Origin: Pseudoruegeria sp. SK021
GTDB taxonomy: Bacteria > Pseudomonadota > Alphaproteobacteria > Rhodobacterales > Rhodobacteraceae
Direction: 5' to 3'
NCBI RefSeq assembly: GCF_002119405.1
Contig: NZ_MTBG01000002.1
Span: forward strand, 62,001 to 126,000
DNA length: 64,000 nucleotides
In this document: one piece after another, positions 1 through 9,036 of the stretch
Numbering within the stretch: position 1 is the first letter of the stretch
How the letters are laid out: every line of letters starts with the position of its first letter
Made by a program: the position numbers and the translations under genes
Notes under the pieces: generated by a model
The model's input: only the letters and a program-made list of their open reading frames with translations
Database searches by the model: none
Told to the model about the DNA's origin: nothing

Positions 1-1038
1 GGACAGTTTGTGCGACTGCTTGCCAGCCAAATAGACCATGCCCGATCCGGCACCGCCGCCGGTAAACCCGACATCGGTCATCAATGCCTCGCCCGGGCCA
101 TTCACAACACAGCCGATAATACTAAGGCTCATCGGGGTTTTGATGTGCTCCAGCCGCTCTTCCAAGGCTTCGACCGTCTTAATCACATCAAAGCCCTGAC
201 GCGCACAGGACGGGCACGAGATGATGTTCACACCGCGATGGCGCAGACCAAGAGATTTCAGAATCTCATAGCCAACCTTGACCTCTTCCACCGGATCGGC
301 GGACAAAGACACCCGGATGGTGTCACCGATCCCCATCCAAAGCAGATTGCCAAGCCCAATGGCCGATTTGATCGTGCCCGACGTCAGGCCGCCCGCTTCG
401 GTGATGCCCAAATGGATCGGCGCATCGGTGGCTTCGGCCAAGCTTTGATAGGCGGCAGCTGCAAGGAATACGTCGCTGGCCTTCACGCTGATTTTGAAGT
501 CGTGGAAGTCGTTGTCTTGCAGAATCCGAATATGTTCTAAGCCGCTTTCGACCATCGCCTCGGGGCATGGCTCGCCGTATTTTTCCAGCAGATGCCGTTC
601 AAGACTTCCGGCATTCACGCCGATGCGGATCGAACAGCCGTGATCTTTGGCGGCCTTGATCACCTCGCGTACCCGGGATTCTTCCCCGATATTGCCGGGG
701 TTGATCCGCAAGCAGGCAGCCCCGGCTTCGGCGGCTTCGATCGCGCGTTTGTAGTGAAAATGAATATCGGCGACGATCGGCACCGGGCTTTCGGCAACGA
801 TCTGTTTCAGCGCCCGAGTCGACGATTGATCCGGCGTGGAAATGCGGACGATATCTGCACCAGCATCGGCACAGGCCTGCACCTGAGCGACCGTTGCGGC
901 CACATCTGACGTGTCTGTATTGGTCATGGTTTGTACGGTGATCGGCGCATCCCCGCCAACGGGCACCGATCCGACCATAATTTGCCGGGATTTCCGGCGA
1001 TAGATATTCCGCCACGGACGGATGTGGTTGAGCGACAT
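1..1038 (-). CDS. ispG: 4-hydroxy-3-methylbut-2-enyl diphosphate synthase (IspG/GcpE), C-terminus cut by window edge
   Basis: Iron-sulfur enzyme of the MEP isoprenoid pathway that converts 2-C-methyl-D-erythritol 2,4-cyclodiphosphate to HMBPP in the cytosol. The frame reads [20 protein letters not shown], then the family segments [25 protein letters not shown] and LRINPGNIG. Near the left edge are [13 protein letters not shown] and [10 protein letters not shown], which carry Cys ligands of the 4Fe-4S cluster. The window holds 346 codons, so only the last few tens of residues are missing. ATG at 1038 is chosen because the family N-terminus begins there. It lies downstream of the RodZ-like gene on the same strand, about 90 bp away. 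Confidence 0.95.
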   Translation of the reverse strand, partial: MSLNHIRPWRNIYRRKSRQIMVGSVPVGGDAPITVQTMTNTDTSDVAATVAQVQACADAGADIVRISTPDQSSTRALKQIVAESPVPIVADIHFHYKRAIEAAEAGAACLRINPGNIGEESRVREVIKAAKDHGCSIRIGVNAGSLERHLLEKYGEPCPEAMVESGLEHIRILQDNDFHDFKISVKASDVFLAAAAYQSLAEATDAPIHLGITEAGGLTSGTIKSAIGLGNLLWMGIGDTIRVSLSADPVEEVKVGYEILKSLGLRHRGVNIISCPSCARQGFDVIKTVEALEERLEHIKTPMSLSIIGCVVNGPGEALMTDVGFTGGGAGSGMVYLAGKQSHKLS

Positions 1039-1129
1039 GACATGAGTCCCGGATCTGACGAGGTTGCCCCCTAGATAGTCCGGCTGTCCCCGCGCCGCAA
1101 CGCCTGACCAGAGGCAATGCTGCGCGGTG

Positions 1130-2317
1130 CTATTCCGGTGCCGGAAGATCGATGGGTTCGATCACCAGTTCGGCCAAGCGTGCCAATTCGGTATCTTGCG
1201 CCAAGTCCGCCACCTGATAGGCGTCCGACAGCGCCGCTGCCGACAAGACCACGTTCTTCGCCACCGACGTTCCCGGCCCGGCAGGCCCAAGGGTTTCGCC
1301 GTTCACAGCAAAAAACACCGATCCAGAATTGCCCGCGCGGAGCGTCGGCGCCTGATCGGTATCGGGCAAAATAAACCGTTCGCCCTGTTCCAGAATTTTC
1401 TCCAGCAACACCGTGCCATCAGCAGCCTTCACGCGGACCCAAGCCGGGCGACGTGCAAATAGAACAACCTTTGGCGGCGTTGCTTCGACCACCTGAATCT
1501 CGGGCTCGGCAATCGGCGTCTCAGGTTGCTGAGGCGCGGCATCCGGTGTTTGCGGCGGCACATATTGCGCGAAAACGCCCTGCGCGCCGGGGTCCAGAAC
1601 CGCGATCGGTCCATCGCGAGGCACCATGATCGGGGCATCCAACGCCTGCGGACGATAGAGACGTTCCAGCGCAGCGGTGGTCGGGGCCGCATTTTCGGCA
1701 ACCAGACCGCCAAGTTCAAGCGGGTCGCTTCGGCTTGCCGTTGCCAGACCGGTTTCAACCGGGGTCAGGGTAACCTTTTGAATCTGCTGTAGGATGGACC
1801 AGCCGCCATAGCCCAAGCCGCCAATCAGCGCGACCAGCACCATCATTGAGCCGATTGCACCGACCCGGATATTGCTGAACGCCCCCGGCGCCTGCGCCAC
1901 ATAGATCGGGCTACGCGCCAACATGGCATCGCCAACATCACTGTGGGCTTTGACCGGCGCTGCCCGGCGCGTGGTTTTTTTGGCATAGACCTGCGCGTCA
2001 AGACCGGCCACATGGGAAAATCCACTCTCGGCACAGAAGGTCCGATACGCCCATTCGGGGTTCATCCCAAGATAGCGGGCATAGGATTTGACGTAACCGG
2101 CGATGAATCCCGGTGTCTCGAAGAAGCTTAAATCCGCATCTTCGATCGCAGCCAGATATTCAGCTTTGATTTTGATATCGCGCTGAACCTCGAGAAGAGA
2201 TTTTCCCTTGGTTGCGCGTTCGCCCCGCATGATGTCCCCAAGCGTTAACTCAAAGTCATCGAAACTTTTCGGACGAACATCCCGCGTTTCCGCAGGCTGA
2301 TCAATGCGCCCATTCAT
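1130..2317 (-). CDS. RodZ-like helix-turn-helix membrane protein (DUF4115 C-terminus)
   Basis: 395 residues. An N-terminal Cro/RodZ-type HTH domain (about 22-95, with [20 protein letters not shown] and [20 protein letters not shown]) is followed by one membrane helix (about 154-173) and a Pro/Ala-rich linker. A C-terminal beta domain (about 285-370, with [15 protein letters not shown] and [10 protein letters not shown]) is typical of DUF4115. RodZ proteins link MreB to the inner membrane in cell shape control; rodZ next to ispG is a recurring gene order. That this copy acts in cell shape is inferred from architecture and neighbour. The ATG at 2317 has only a weak upstream ribosome site. Confidence 0.85.
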   Translation of the reverse strand: MNGRIDQPAETRDVRPKSFDDFELTLGDIMRGERATKGKSLLEVQRDIKIKAEYLAAIEDADLSFFETPGFIAGYVKSYARYLGMNPEWAYRTFCAESGFSHVAGLDAQVYAKKTTRRAAPVKAHSDVGDAMLARSPIYVAQAPGAFSNIRVGAIGSMMVLVALIGGLGYGGWSILQQIQKVTLTPVETGLATASRSDPLELGGLVAENAAPTTAALERLYRPQALDAPIMVPRDGPIAVLDPGAQGVFAQYVPPQTPDAAPQQPETPIAEPEIQVVEATPPKVVLFARRPAWVRVKAADGTVLLEKILEQGERFILPDTDQAPTLRAGNSGSVFFAVNGETLGPAGPGTSVAKNVVLSAAALSDAYQVADLAQDTELARLAELVIEPIDLPAPE

Positions 2318-2460
2318 GCGACATAATCCATGCCAACTGCCTAACCCCCAAGGCGTCCCTACGATTCGTGCCGCAGGGTTTGCCTTGACCTACGATACCA
2401 TAGCAAGGGCTTAGACGCACGTGCCTATACAAAAACCGTTTCAGGCCCACTAACCACTCT

Positions 2461-2481
2461 GCCGCGGTCCCGGACCGCGGC
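2461..2481 (-). terminator. GC-rich inverted repeat downstream of hemA
   Basis: A perfect 10-bp inverted repeat (gccgcggtcc / ggaccgcggc) separated by one base lies 27 bp past the hemA stop. It could fold as a tight hairpin in the hemA transcript, but no U-run follows. It may be a rho-dependent or processing element rather than a classical terminator. Confidence 0.4.
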
Positions 2482-2507
2482 AACCACGGTCCAAATAGCG
2501 CGCGACC

Positions 2508-3731
2508 TTAGGCGGACATCGACTTTCGGCTCAGCGCACAATGCGACCACAGCCCGTCCATCGCGGTGATCAGCTTGTCCATCTCCAACGCCCCGTGAAC
2601 CGGGGACGGCGTGAACCGCAGACGTTCCGTGCCACGCGGCACCGTCGGGAAGTTGATCGGCTGAACGTAAATCCCGCTATCGACCAGCAGCCGGTCAGAG
2701 ATCATCTTACACTTGACCGGGTCGCCCACATGGACCGGCACGATATGGCTGCCGTGATCAATAATCGGCAGACCAATCCCCTTGAGGCGCAGCTTCAGAA
2801 TGCGGGCCTGCGTTTGGTGCTTGTCGCGCAACGCCTGATCCGTTTTCAGGTGGCGGATAGAGGCCGCAGCACCTGCTGCGATCGCCGGTGGCAGCGAGGT
2901 CGTAAAGATGAAGCCCGGCGCATAGGACCGAATGGCATCCACCATGCGGTGGCTGGTGGCGATATAGCCGCCCATCACCCCATAGCTCTTGCCCAATGTC
3001 CCGTTCACGATATCGATGCGGTGGGACAGACCATCGCGTTCGGCCACACCGCCGCCGCGCTGGCCATAAAGCCCAACCGCATGAACTTCGTCCAGATAAG
3101 TCAGGGCACCAAACTCGTCCGCAACGTCGCAAATTTCTTTGATCGGCCCGAAGTCACCATCCATCGAGTAGACGGACTCGAACGCGATCAGTTTTGGGAC
3201 CGCGGGGTCCAGCCCCTCAAGGATCGACCGCAGGTGCGCCACATCGTTATGGCGAAAGATATGCCGTTCGCCTTTGCCGCGACGGATACCCTCGATCATC
3301 GACGCATGGTTCAATTCATCCGACAGGATGACCAAGCCGGGAAAAAGCCGGGGCAGCGTCGACAAGGTGGCATCGTTCGCAACATAAGCCGAGGTAAAGA
3401 CCAGAGCCGCCTCTTTGTCGTGCAAGTCCGCGATCTCAGTCTCGAGGCGCTTGTGATAGACCGTGGTGCCGGAAATATTCCGCGTGCCGCCCGACCCGGC
3501 GCCGGTGGCATCGAGCGCTTCGTGCATTGCCGCCAAGACAACCGGGTGCTGACCCATCCCAAGGTAATCGTTCCCACACCACACGGTCACGGGCTTGGTA
3601 GAGCCGTCCGGCCGCGTCCAGACCGCATGTGGAAAGTTGCCCTTATCCCGCGCAATGTCGATAAAGGTCCGGTAGCGGCCTTCTTGATGCAGCCGTTCCA
3701 GCGCCGTATCGAGTTGTGCGTTATAGTCCAC
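2508..3731 (-). CDS. hemA: 5-aminolevulinate synthase
   Basis: PLP enzyme of the C4 (Shemin) pathway that condenses glycine and succinyl-CoA to 5-aminolevulinate, the first step of tetrapyrrole synthesis. 407 residues, normal for alphaproteobacterial ALAS. Visible motifs include [13 protein letters not shown] (77-89), the cofactor segment [12 protein letters not shown] (212-223) and the Schiff-base lysine in GTLGKSYG (Lys248). The start is a GTG at 3731 with AAAGGA about 8 bases upstream. An FNR-like site lies about 60-70 bp upstream, which suggests oxygen-responsive control. Heme from this enzyme would feed the cytochrome c maturation and quinol oxidase genes further along. Confidence 0.97.
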   Translation of the reverse strand: MDYNAQLDTALERLHQEGRYRTFIDIARDKGNFPHAVWTRPDGSTKPVTVWCGNDYLGMGQHPVVLAAMHEALDATGAGSGGTRNISGTTVYHKRLETEIADLHDKEAALVFTSAYVANDATLSTLPRLFPGLVILSDELNHASMIEGIRRGKGERHIFRHNDVAHLRSILEGLDPAVPKLIAFESVYSMDGDFGPIKEICDVADEFGALTYLDEVHAVGLYGQRGGGVAERDGLSHRIDIVNGTLGKSYGVMGGYIATSHRMVDAIRSYAPGFIFTTSLPPAIAAGAAASIRHLKTDQALRDKHQTQARILKLRLKGIGLPIIDHGSHIVPVHVGDPVKCKMISDRLLVDSGIYVQPINFPTVPRGTERLRFTPSPVHGALEMDKLITAMDGLWSHCALSRKSMSA

Positions 3732-3789
3732 GTTGCAGTCCTTTCGATGCTCGTCCGGTCTCTATGCCATATCCGGGCGGGACCGGAAC

Positions 3790-3803
3790 TTGTCACAGAT
3801 CAA
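3790..3803. promoter_or_regulatory. FNR/FnrL-like binding site upstream of hemA
   Basis: The sequence ttgtcacagatcaa reads TTGAT-CTGT-GACAA on the minus strand. It matches the FNR/FnrL pattern TTGAT-N4-ATCAA with one perfect half-site and two mismatches in the other. It sits 59-72 bp before the hemA start codon. Known in the family: FnrL activates hemA in Rhodobacter sphaeroides at low oxygen. That this site is used here is inference. Confidence 0.55.
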
Positions 3804-4040
3804 ACCGTGTCGGATATTCCTGTCACAGGATAGCCCGCCTCGCCAAGCAGAAATAGCCCGTATTTCAGGCAGGCAGCGGGGTATGGGCGAATATGTCCCA
3901 ACCCTGCGCGGCCCCGTCTGCGACGTTTTCGACCATCATTGCACCGCCTTGCGGTCAACTTAGCTGAGACCCGATCCCGGGTAGACGACAGGTTTTGCGC
4001 TGATACTGTCACATCAAACCCACCATCTTACGGAGCCGCC

Positions 4041-5417
4041 ATGTCCCTTGCGCCTGTTCTCGACCGGATCGATGCTGATCTCGATGCCTCCCTTGCCCGC
4101 CTATTTCAACTGCTGGAAATCCCGTCGATCTCGACCGATCCCGCCCACGCGCAGGATTGTGACCACGCGGCTGATTGGCTGGTCGCCGAACTGTCGGCCC
4201 TCGGCTTTAACGCCGAAAAGCGCCCCACGCCGGGTCATCCGATGGTGGTCGCCCATGCGGGCACCGAAGGACCGCACCTGCTGTTCTACGGCCACTATGA
4301 CGTTCAGCCCGTCGACCCGCTTGATCTATGGGACCGCCCACCGTTTAGCCCGGCAATCGAAGATACCAAGGACGGGCAGGTTATTCGCGCCCGCGGGGCC
4401 TCGGATGACAAGGGCCAGTTGATGACCTTTGTCGAAGCCTGCCGAGCGTGGTTGGCTGTGCATGGCACCCTGCCCGCCCGGATCACCTGCTTCTTCGAGG
4501 GTGAAGAAGAAAGCGGCTCACCGTCGCTGGTGCCATTCATGACCGAAAACGCCGCCGAACTGACGGCAGATGTGGCGCTGATCTCGGACACCGGTCTTTA
4601 CAGCGAAACGGTCCCGGCGATCGTGACCCAATTGCGCGGCTTGATGGGGGATGAGGTCACCATCCACGGCCCCAACAAAGACCTTCACTCTGGTCTGTTC
4701 GGCGGTCTGGCACGAAACCCGACCCGGGTGCTGACCCGCATTCTTGCCAGCCTACATGACGATACCGGACGAATCACCCTTCCCGGCTTTTATGACGGCG
4801 TGCCTGACCTCGATCCTGCCCTGCGTCAGCAATGGGATGCCTTGAACTTCGATGCCGAGGCCTTCCTCGGCGAGGTTGGCCTGTCTACCCCTGCCGGAGA
4901 GGCGGGTAAGACCCCCCTTGAGATGCTGTGGTCCCAGCCCACTTGCGAAATCAACGGCATCATCGCCGGCTATACCGGTGCCGGGTTCAAAACGGTGTTG
5001 CCCGCCAAGGCCACGGCCAAGGTCAGCTTCCGCCTGGTCGGCACCCAAGACCCCCACGCGATCAGAGTGGCGTTCCGGGAGTATGTGACAGCCCAGCTAC
5101 CGCCGGACTGCACCGCCAGCTTCACCGCGCACGGGGCCTCCCCTGCGAGTCGGATGTCGACGGCGCATCCGGCGTTTGAATTGGCGCGTGCCGCCCTCAG
5201 CGACGAGTGGCCCGGCGAAGCGGCTTTTGTCGGCAGCGGCGGGTCGATTCCCATCGCGGGCTATTTCAAGAATATTCTGAACATGGATGCCATGCTGATC
5301 GGATTCGCCCGCGACGATGATCAGATCCACTCGCCGAACGAAAAATACGCCCTCGAAAGCTATCACAAAGGCATCCGCAGCTGGGCGCGCATCTTGGACA
5401 AACTGTCTGCCCGTTAG
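4041..5417 (+). CDS. M20 family metallopeptidase (dipeptidase / carboxypeptidase-like)
   Basis: 459-residue cytosolic peptidase of the M20 family, CNDP-dipeptidase-like branch. Metal-binding motifs are GHYDVQP (84-90, His85 and Asp87), GASDDKG (119-125, bridging Asp) and EGEEESGS (153-160, catalytic and metal-binding Glu). The lid domain carries NKDLHSGLFGG and the C-terminus ends with a HSPNEKY-type metal His segment. The ATG at 4041 is preferred over an in-frame ATG at 3939 because CGGAG lies just before it and the family N-terminus begins there. The substrate is unknown; dipeptides or N-acyl amino acids are typical. Confidence 0.9.
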   Translation: MSLAPVLDRIDADLDASLARLFQLLEIPSISTDPAHAQDCDHAADWLVAELSALGFNAEKRPTPGHPMVVAHAGTEGPHLLFYGHYDVQPVDPLDLWDRPPFSPAIEDTKDGQVIRARGASDDKGQLMTFVEACRAWLAVHGTLPARITCFFEGEEESGSPSLVPFMTENAAELTADVALISDTGLYSETVPAIVTQLRGLMGDEVTIHGPNKDLHSGLFGGLARNPTRVLTRILASLHDDTGRITLPGFYDGVPDLDPALRQQWDALNFDAEAFLGEVGLSTPAGEAGKTPLEMLWSQPTCEINGIIAGYTGAGFKTVLPAKATAKVSFRLVGTQDPHAIRVAFREYVTAQLPPDCTASFTAHGASPASRMSTAHPAFELARAALSDEWPGEAAFVGSGGSIPIAGYFKNILNMDAMLIGFARDDDQIHSPNEKYALESYHKGIRSWARILDKLSAR

Positions 5418-5426
5418 GGCAGACTT
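5405..5426 (+). terminator. Hairpin terminator of the M20 peptidase gene
   Basis: GTCTGCCC (5405-5412), loop gtta and GGGCAGAC (5417-5424) form a perfect 8-bp stem overlapping the stop codon, followed by a short T-rich stretch (ttactgtctattg). It separates the peptidase from the convergent tRNA-Asp. Confidence 0.55.
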
Positions 5427-5461
5427 ACTGTCTATTGTCACAATGGTCATCGGGGGAAAAA

Positions 5462-5538
5462 TGGCGCGGTTGACGGGGCTCGAACCCGCGACCCCCGGCG
5501 TGACAGGCCGGTACTCTAACCAACTGAGCTACAACCGC
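5462..5538 (-). tRNA. tRNA-Asp (anticodon GTC), copy 1
   Basis: A full cloverleaf can be read on the minus strand. The acceptor stem GCGGTTG pairs with CAACCGC. The anticodon arm is CCGGC-CTGTCAC-GCCGG with anticodon GTC. The T-loop is TTCGAGC, and the discriminator G and CCA are encoded. 77 bases including CCA. The mature sequence equals the copy at 5779-5855. Confidence 0.97.
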
Positions 5539-5719
5539 GCAAGCCGTTCAGGACTGTGTTCCTGTCTGGCGTTGCGGGCTTTTAGGCGGGCACACCGGGG
5601 GCGTCAAGCAGTTTCGATGAGGTTTTTTAATTTCCTGTCAACGACCCGAAATTTCGGTGAATCGCCGAGTAAACCGGAATGATTTCAAAGCGTTAAATAA
5701 CGAACCTCAAACAGATGCG

Positions 5720-5744
5720 GCCACGGAAACTAGGTTCCCGTGGC
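5720..5744 (-). terminator. Hairpin downstream of tRNA-Asp copy 2
   Basis: GCCACGG (5720-5726) pairs with CCGTGGC (5738-5744); after one mismatch AAC pairs with GTT around a TAG loop. It lies about 35 bp past the 3' end of tRNA-Asp copy 2 in its direction of transcription. Only a short T-stretch follows, so the terminator role is tentative. Confidence 0.4.
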
Positions 5745-5778
5745 ATGCATATGATCTGTATTGGATCATTCGAAGCGA

Positions 5779-5855
5779 TGGCGCGGTTGACGGGGCTCGA
5801 ACCCGCGACCCCCGGCGTGACAGGCCGGTACTCTAACCAACTGAGCTACAACCGC
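5779..5855 (-). tRNA. tRNA-Asp (anticodon GTC), copy 2
   Basis: Same 77-base cloverleaf as copy 1, with the same acceptor stem, GTC anticodon, TTCGAGC T-loop and encoded CCA. It lies 317 bp away in the same orientation. The sequences flanking the two copies differ, so the repeat is limited to the tRNA itself. Confidence 0.97.
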
Positions 5856-6040
5856 CCGCTTCGTACCAAGCGTCGCTTGGCGTGGGGTGTTACTATGCGC
5901 TGGTTTCGACGGCGTCAAGCAACCCAAAGCAAGTTCTCGAAGAAAATTACATCAGCTTGAAATCTAGGCCGATATTCCCCTCTTTTACCGACCGGTCCGG
6001 GTGCCATCGTGGCCCCGGACACCCCAGATCGGCGACTGGG

Positions 6041-6472
6041 TTACAATTTGTTCACGCTCCGCTCCCAGCGGGCATAGATGTAGAACAGCAACGCAACGGC
6101 AGTGGTCCCGACCATCACATAAAGGCCAAGCCACCCGGCGATACCCACAAGCGACGGACGCGCGAACAGACTGAGCCACACGGTCAGAAAGGCCATGACG
6201 CAAAATCCGAGAAACAGCAGCAGAACGGAGAACCGGTTGCGCTGGAACAACAACCAGCCGCCTAGCAAACCACCCCACACTCCGGCAGCCCATACCCCGT
6301 TCACCCAACTGGGCAAGCCGCGGATGTACGAGACCTGCTCGGGGGAGAAATTGTCCGTGTAGAACCCAAGTCGGAAATACGTGAACGTGAAGTCCAAGGC
6401 CCCGATCAAATAGAATGCAAGTGTCAGAATGGCGATTGGCCAATGATGCCAAGGCGCGCGTGTATCGGGCAT
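6041..6472 (-). CDS. Four-helix integral membrane protein of unknown function
   Basis: 143 residues with four predicted membrane helices at about 12-35, 55-78, 82-103 and 108-132. A conserved-looking loop FTYFRLGFYTDNFSPEQVSY lies between helices 1 and 2. The start ATG at 6472 has a good GGAGG about 6 bases upstream. The compact four-helix layout with a Tyr/Phe-rich first loop occurs in small hypothetical inner-membrane proteins of marine alphaproteobacteria; I cannot assign a function. It stands alone between tRNA genes, with no operon partner. Confidence 0.75.
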   Translation of the reverse strand: MPDTRAPWHHWPIAILTLAFYLIGALDFTFTYFRLGFYTDNFSPEQVSYIRGLPSWVNGVWAAGVWGGLLGGWLLFQRNRFSVLLLFLGFCVMAFLTVWLSLFARPSLVGIAGWLGLYVMVGTTAVALLFYIYARWERSVNKL

Positions 6473-6709
6473 GAAAACCTCCAGAACTGTCCCTCCGAAG
6501 GATCTGCCGTCAGGCCGAGAATGTCCAGCCTCTTGCCGTCTCTCGCGACGCCATCGCCCGATTACCCACTGCCGAAGAGATGCCGCCGACGAGCGCCCAT
6601 GACGGGATCAGCCCGCGACTGAACAATAGGCTTTCTGGATACGAAACACGGGTCTAGAGACCTTCCAGATCATGTCTTGCGATATGTGGAAAATCTATAG
6701 ATCCCATGA

Positions 6710-6793
6710 TGGTACCCGAGGCCGGACTCGAACCGGCACGCCTTGCGGCGGGGGATTTTGAATCCCCTGCGTCTACCATTCCGCCACTCGGGC
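6710..6793 (-). tRNA. tRNA-Leu (anticodon CAA)
   Basis: Minus-strand cloverleaf. The acceptor GCCCGAG pairs with CTCGGGT through a G-U at the first pair. The anticodon arm is GGGGA-TTCAAAA-TCCCC with anticodon CAA. A long variable arm (CGCCGCAAGGCGT) is typical of class II tRNA-Leu. The T-loop is TTCGAGT and CCA is encoded. It reads UUG codons. Confidence 0.96.
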
Positions 6794-6950
6794 CAATCAA
6801 CGAACCCTGCGCCGGGCGGCGCTTGTTCGGATCAACGAGGCGACGTATGCCGGGTTTGACGGGAAAGCTCAAGCAGGCTTTTTCATTCTTTGATCTTCCT
6901 CGGAACTTGCCCGCTTCGCCCCGCTTCTAACCGCCAAAAATAGGTAAAAA

Positions 6951-7286
6951 ATGACCCTGAGAGCCATTGAAACACACGCGATCGACTTCGTGAACCCAGT
7001 CTTCCAGTCGGGCATGAATATTACGGTGCGCAGTCAGGAAGGCTGGAAAGACCGGATTCGTCTTGGCGATTCGCTACGAATCACTTTGCCAGACCGCGAG
7101 ATCACGGTGCCGGTGATCGGTGCGATTCACTGCGCACTGGCCGACATCCCTGAGGGCTTGCTTGCCCTCGAACATGATCCTGCCGCCCGCACGATCAGCG
7201 GCCTCCAGTCAGTGCTGGAAAACATTTATCAGCGCCCTGTCCCGCTGGCAGATGCCGTCACCGTTCTTATCTTCGTCGTCACGTGA
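6951..7286 (+). CDS. Small hypothetical protein, possible ASCH/PUA-like fold
   Basis: 111 residues, soluble, no signal peptide. The pattern W-x-DRIRLGDSLRI near residues 32-44 and the ending AVTVLIFVV resemble the compact beta-barrel ASCH/PUA-like domains that bind RNA or nucleotides. This is a fold-level impression only. ATG at 6951 follows an A-rich stretch (taggtaaaaa) with a weak ribosome site. The only plausible coding frame between tRNA-Leu and the following non-coding stretch. Confidence 0.6.
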   Translation: MTLRAIETHAIDFVNPVFQSGMNITVRSQEGWKDRIRLGDSLRITLPDREITVPVIGAIHCALADIPEGLLALEHDPAARTISGLQSVLENIYQRPVPLADAVTVLIFVVT

Positions 7287-7632
7287 TGCGGCCCTGAACA
7301 GCACACCACCGGGCGCCGTAGGCGTGGCGAAGAACGCATCGCGTCTAAAGCGACTGGTTAGCAGGGCAACGCGCATTCTGCGGCAGTCCCGATTCTGTCG
7401 ACGGGTTTCGGCGTAAAGTGCGCTACTCTTGGTCCTTGCGGATCGGGTTGCGTCGATTCAGTTTGGTGATCATAGGCCACGGCGCGTGGCCCGCCGCCAA
7501 TGGCAGAGTGGCCCGCTTATGATTGCTGAAGAGCATCCACTTACTAAAGCGGGCCTTAAGCTCTAATCCGGCGACCCGCGCATGCAGGTCGACACCTTGA
7601 GTTAAAGGTTTATTCGGTAGGGTGATCGGTCA
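7287..7632. other. Non-coding stretch with two inverted repeats
   Basis: No convincing gene. Two inverted repeats are visible: GGCCACG (7475-7481) with CGTGGCC (7485-7491), a 7-bp stem with a 3-base loop; and GGCCCGCTT (7510-7518) with AAGCGGGCC (7547-7555), a 9-bp stem with a 28-base loop. Neither has a U-run. They could be transcript ends of the flanking convergent genes or a small structured RNA. Confidence 0.4.
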
Positions 7633-8169
7633 TCACGTCGCAACCTCACCGTCAAGAGGAACGGGCAAAGCAGAACGCTCGCTGCTCCCATGGAAGAAAA
7701 TGTCAATCTCCAGCGCCAAGCCAAACTCGAATTCATTGAGTTCCGGCCCGCTCCAGTGGTGCCGTTCAAGGTCGTCGAGGAAGTCTTTACGTTTCTGTTC
7801 AATCCGCGGTTCTAAGGTCAGGAACTCGGCGGCACGCAGCATGTCGATGCGCTTATGCACCTCGCGCATCGCTGAAAAGGCTTCCATCATTAGCGGCATC
7901 AGGCGTGGATCCCGCTGCCAAGACTGGCCTGCGAAGACCTCTTGAACGACGCGATTTCCGGCCCCCAGACAGTCATAGGCGACACAGCCAGGAAAACCGT
8001 CCTGCGCCAAGGTGTTGTGAATTGTGCACCTGTGCCCCGAGAGGTTCCGGCAAGGTTCGCCGGGATTTTTATCAAACGCGAAATCTTTTCCTTTATCGAA
8101 GGCCAGAACGACGCAGCAAAGGGCCGCGCATTTCGAACAGTCTGTCTTGAGGCGGTCGATCTGGTGCAT
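7633..8169 (-). CDS. Cysteine-rich protein resembling the N-terminal domain of some pentapeptide-repeat proteins
   Basis: 178 residues. The N-terminal 75 residues carry an ordered Cys pattern: DCSKCAALCC (10-19), PCRNLSGHRCTIH, then GFPGCVAYDCLGAGNRV. This CxxCxxxCC...C...C layout suggests a metal site (zinc or Fe-S) of the YkgJ-like kind. I recall the same block at the head of actinobacterial pentapeptide-repeat proteins, followed there by repeats. Here there are no pentapeptide repeats, only a helical C-terminal half. Function unknown. ATG at 8169 has a weak ribosome site. Confidence 0.7.
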   Translation of the reverse strand: MHQIDRLKTDCSKCAALCCVVLAFDKGKDFAFDKNPGEPCRNLSGHRCTIHNTLAQDGFPGCVAYDCLGAGNRVVQEVFAGQSWQRDPRLMPLMMEAFSAMREVHKRIDMLRAAEFLTLEPRIEQKRKDFLDDLERHHWSGPELNEFEFGLALEIDIFFHGSSERSALPVPLDGEVAT

Positions 8170-8388
8170 TTTAACTTTCGATTATCAATGGACTTCCCAG
8201 AGGGAGGTGTCAGGTCGCCGTATCCCGCGAAATGTCTCTAGAATACAAGTCCCGGCCTTTGTGCCTCGTATCACGGGAAAAACCGGACCAGATATCGCGG
8301 CGACGTCATGTGAATGCGGCGGCAAGCCATGGATAAATTCTGACCGGATCAAGGTTTCCGGCGCGGGGGTCGGCTTGGACATAGACAC

Positions 8389-9036
8389 TCATTCAAGCAT
8401 TCCATAGCGGGATAGATGCCGCCAACGTCTTTGGATGAACCATTCAGGGAACAGCGACAGGACCACAATGACAAGAACCGCTAGGACCGCCAGAATTGAC
8501 CCTTCGTTCAGCACGCCATACATCGTACCCCCGACGACCGCGACCAATGCCACGATCGGCAATGCCAAGTGACGCGGGAAGGCCGTCCTTGCCATCGAGG
8601 CCGCAAGTGCAAAGCCAACAACCGCATTTCCGCCAAGCCAAATATAACTAAACAACCCCAGCGGAGCCTTGAACGGCGCGGGCAGCCAGATCTGCGCATA
8701 ACCGACCATCGGCGATAGAAGATCACACGACAGATGAACGCTCGTACCGATCAAAGCACCGGCCATAGGCGCAGCACCTAGACGACGGCCAAAGAGCAAA
8801 AAGAGTAACGCTGGAAAAAGAGAATGCGTGATGATTGAACGGTGATGCAGAATTGAAATCACCGTCAGATCAATGTCAGGCATCCAAAGAAAGACGTATG
8901 CGCATCCCAGAAACAGAAGCAGGCGCCCAAGAGAACTGCGTCCGACGACCTTTAAGGAATCAAGCAGCCACCGAAAGAAACGATCTTTCAAGTTTCTTTG
9001 GCGAGTGTCGCCATCAGAATTGCCGAGACGCTTCAA
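8389..9036 (-). CDS. Membrane-bound metal-dependent hydrolase-like protein (DUF457/YdjM type)
   Basis: 215 residues with several membrane helices. Family motifs are WMPDIDL (52-58), HHRSIITHSL (64-73) and HLSCDLLSP (about 102-110), giving the Asp/His set expected of a membrane-embedded metal site. The enzymatic role in this family is poorly defined. The upstream limit is a TTG at 9036 without a clear ribosome site. The next in-frame ATG (8880) would remove the first helix, so the start is uncertain. Confidence 0.7.
   Translation of the reverse strand: MKRLGNSDGDTRQRNLKDRFFRWLLDSLKVVGRSSLGRLLLFLGCAYVFLWMPDIDLTVISILHHRSIITHSLFPALLFLLFGRRLGAAPMAGALIGTSVHLSCDLLSPMVGYAQIWLPAPFKAPLGLFSYIWLGGNAVVGFALAASMARTAFPRHLALPIVALVAVVGGTMYGVLNEGSILAVLAVLVIVVLSLFPEWFIQRRWRHLSRYGMLE

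Noticed and set aside
2541-3833. Plus-strand open frame of 430 codons opposite hemA
   Set aside because: Antisense artefact of hemA; Arg/His-rich translation without domain signals.
5317-5960. Short proteins reading MARLTGLEPATPGVTGRYSN at both tRNA-Asp genes
   Set aside because: These are translations of the antisense strand of tRNA-Asp, a familiar annotation error. The same holds for frames across tRNA-Leu (6706-6930) and tRNA-Pro (9375-9892).
8185-8388. 67-codon minus-strand frame just after the DUF457-type gene
   Set aside because: Position would suit a small co-transcribed gene, but there is no ribosome site of note and no recognisable pattern; not enough to call.
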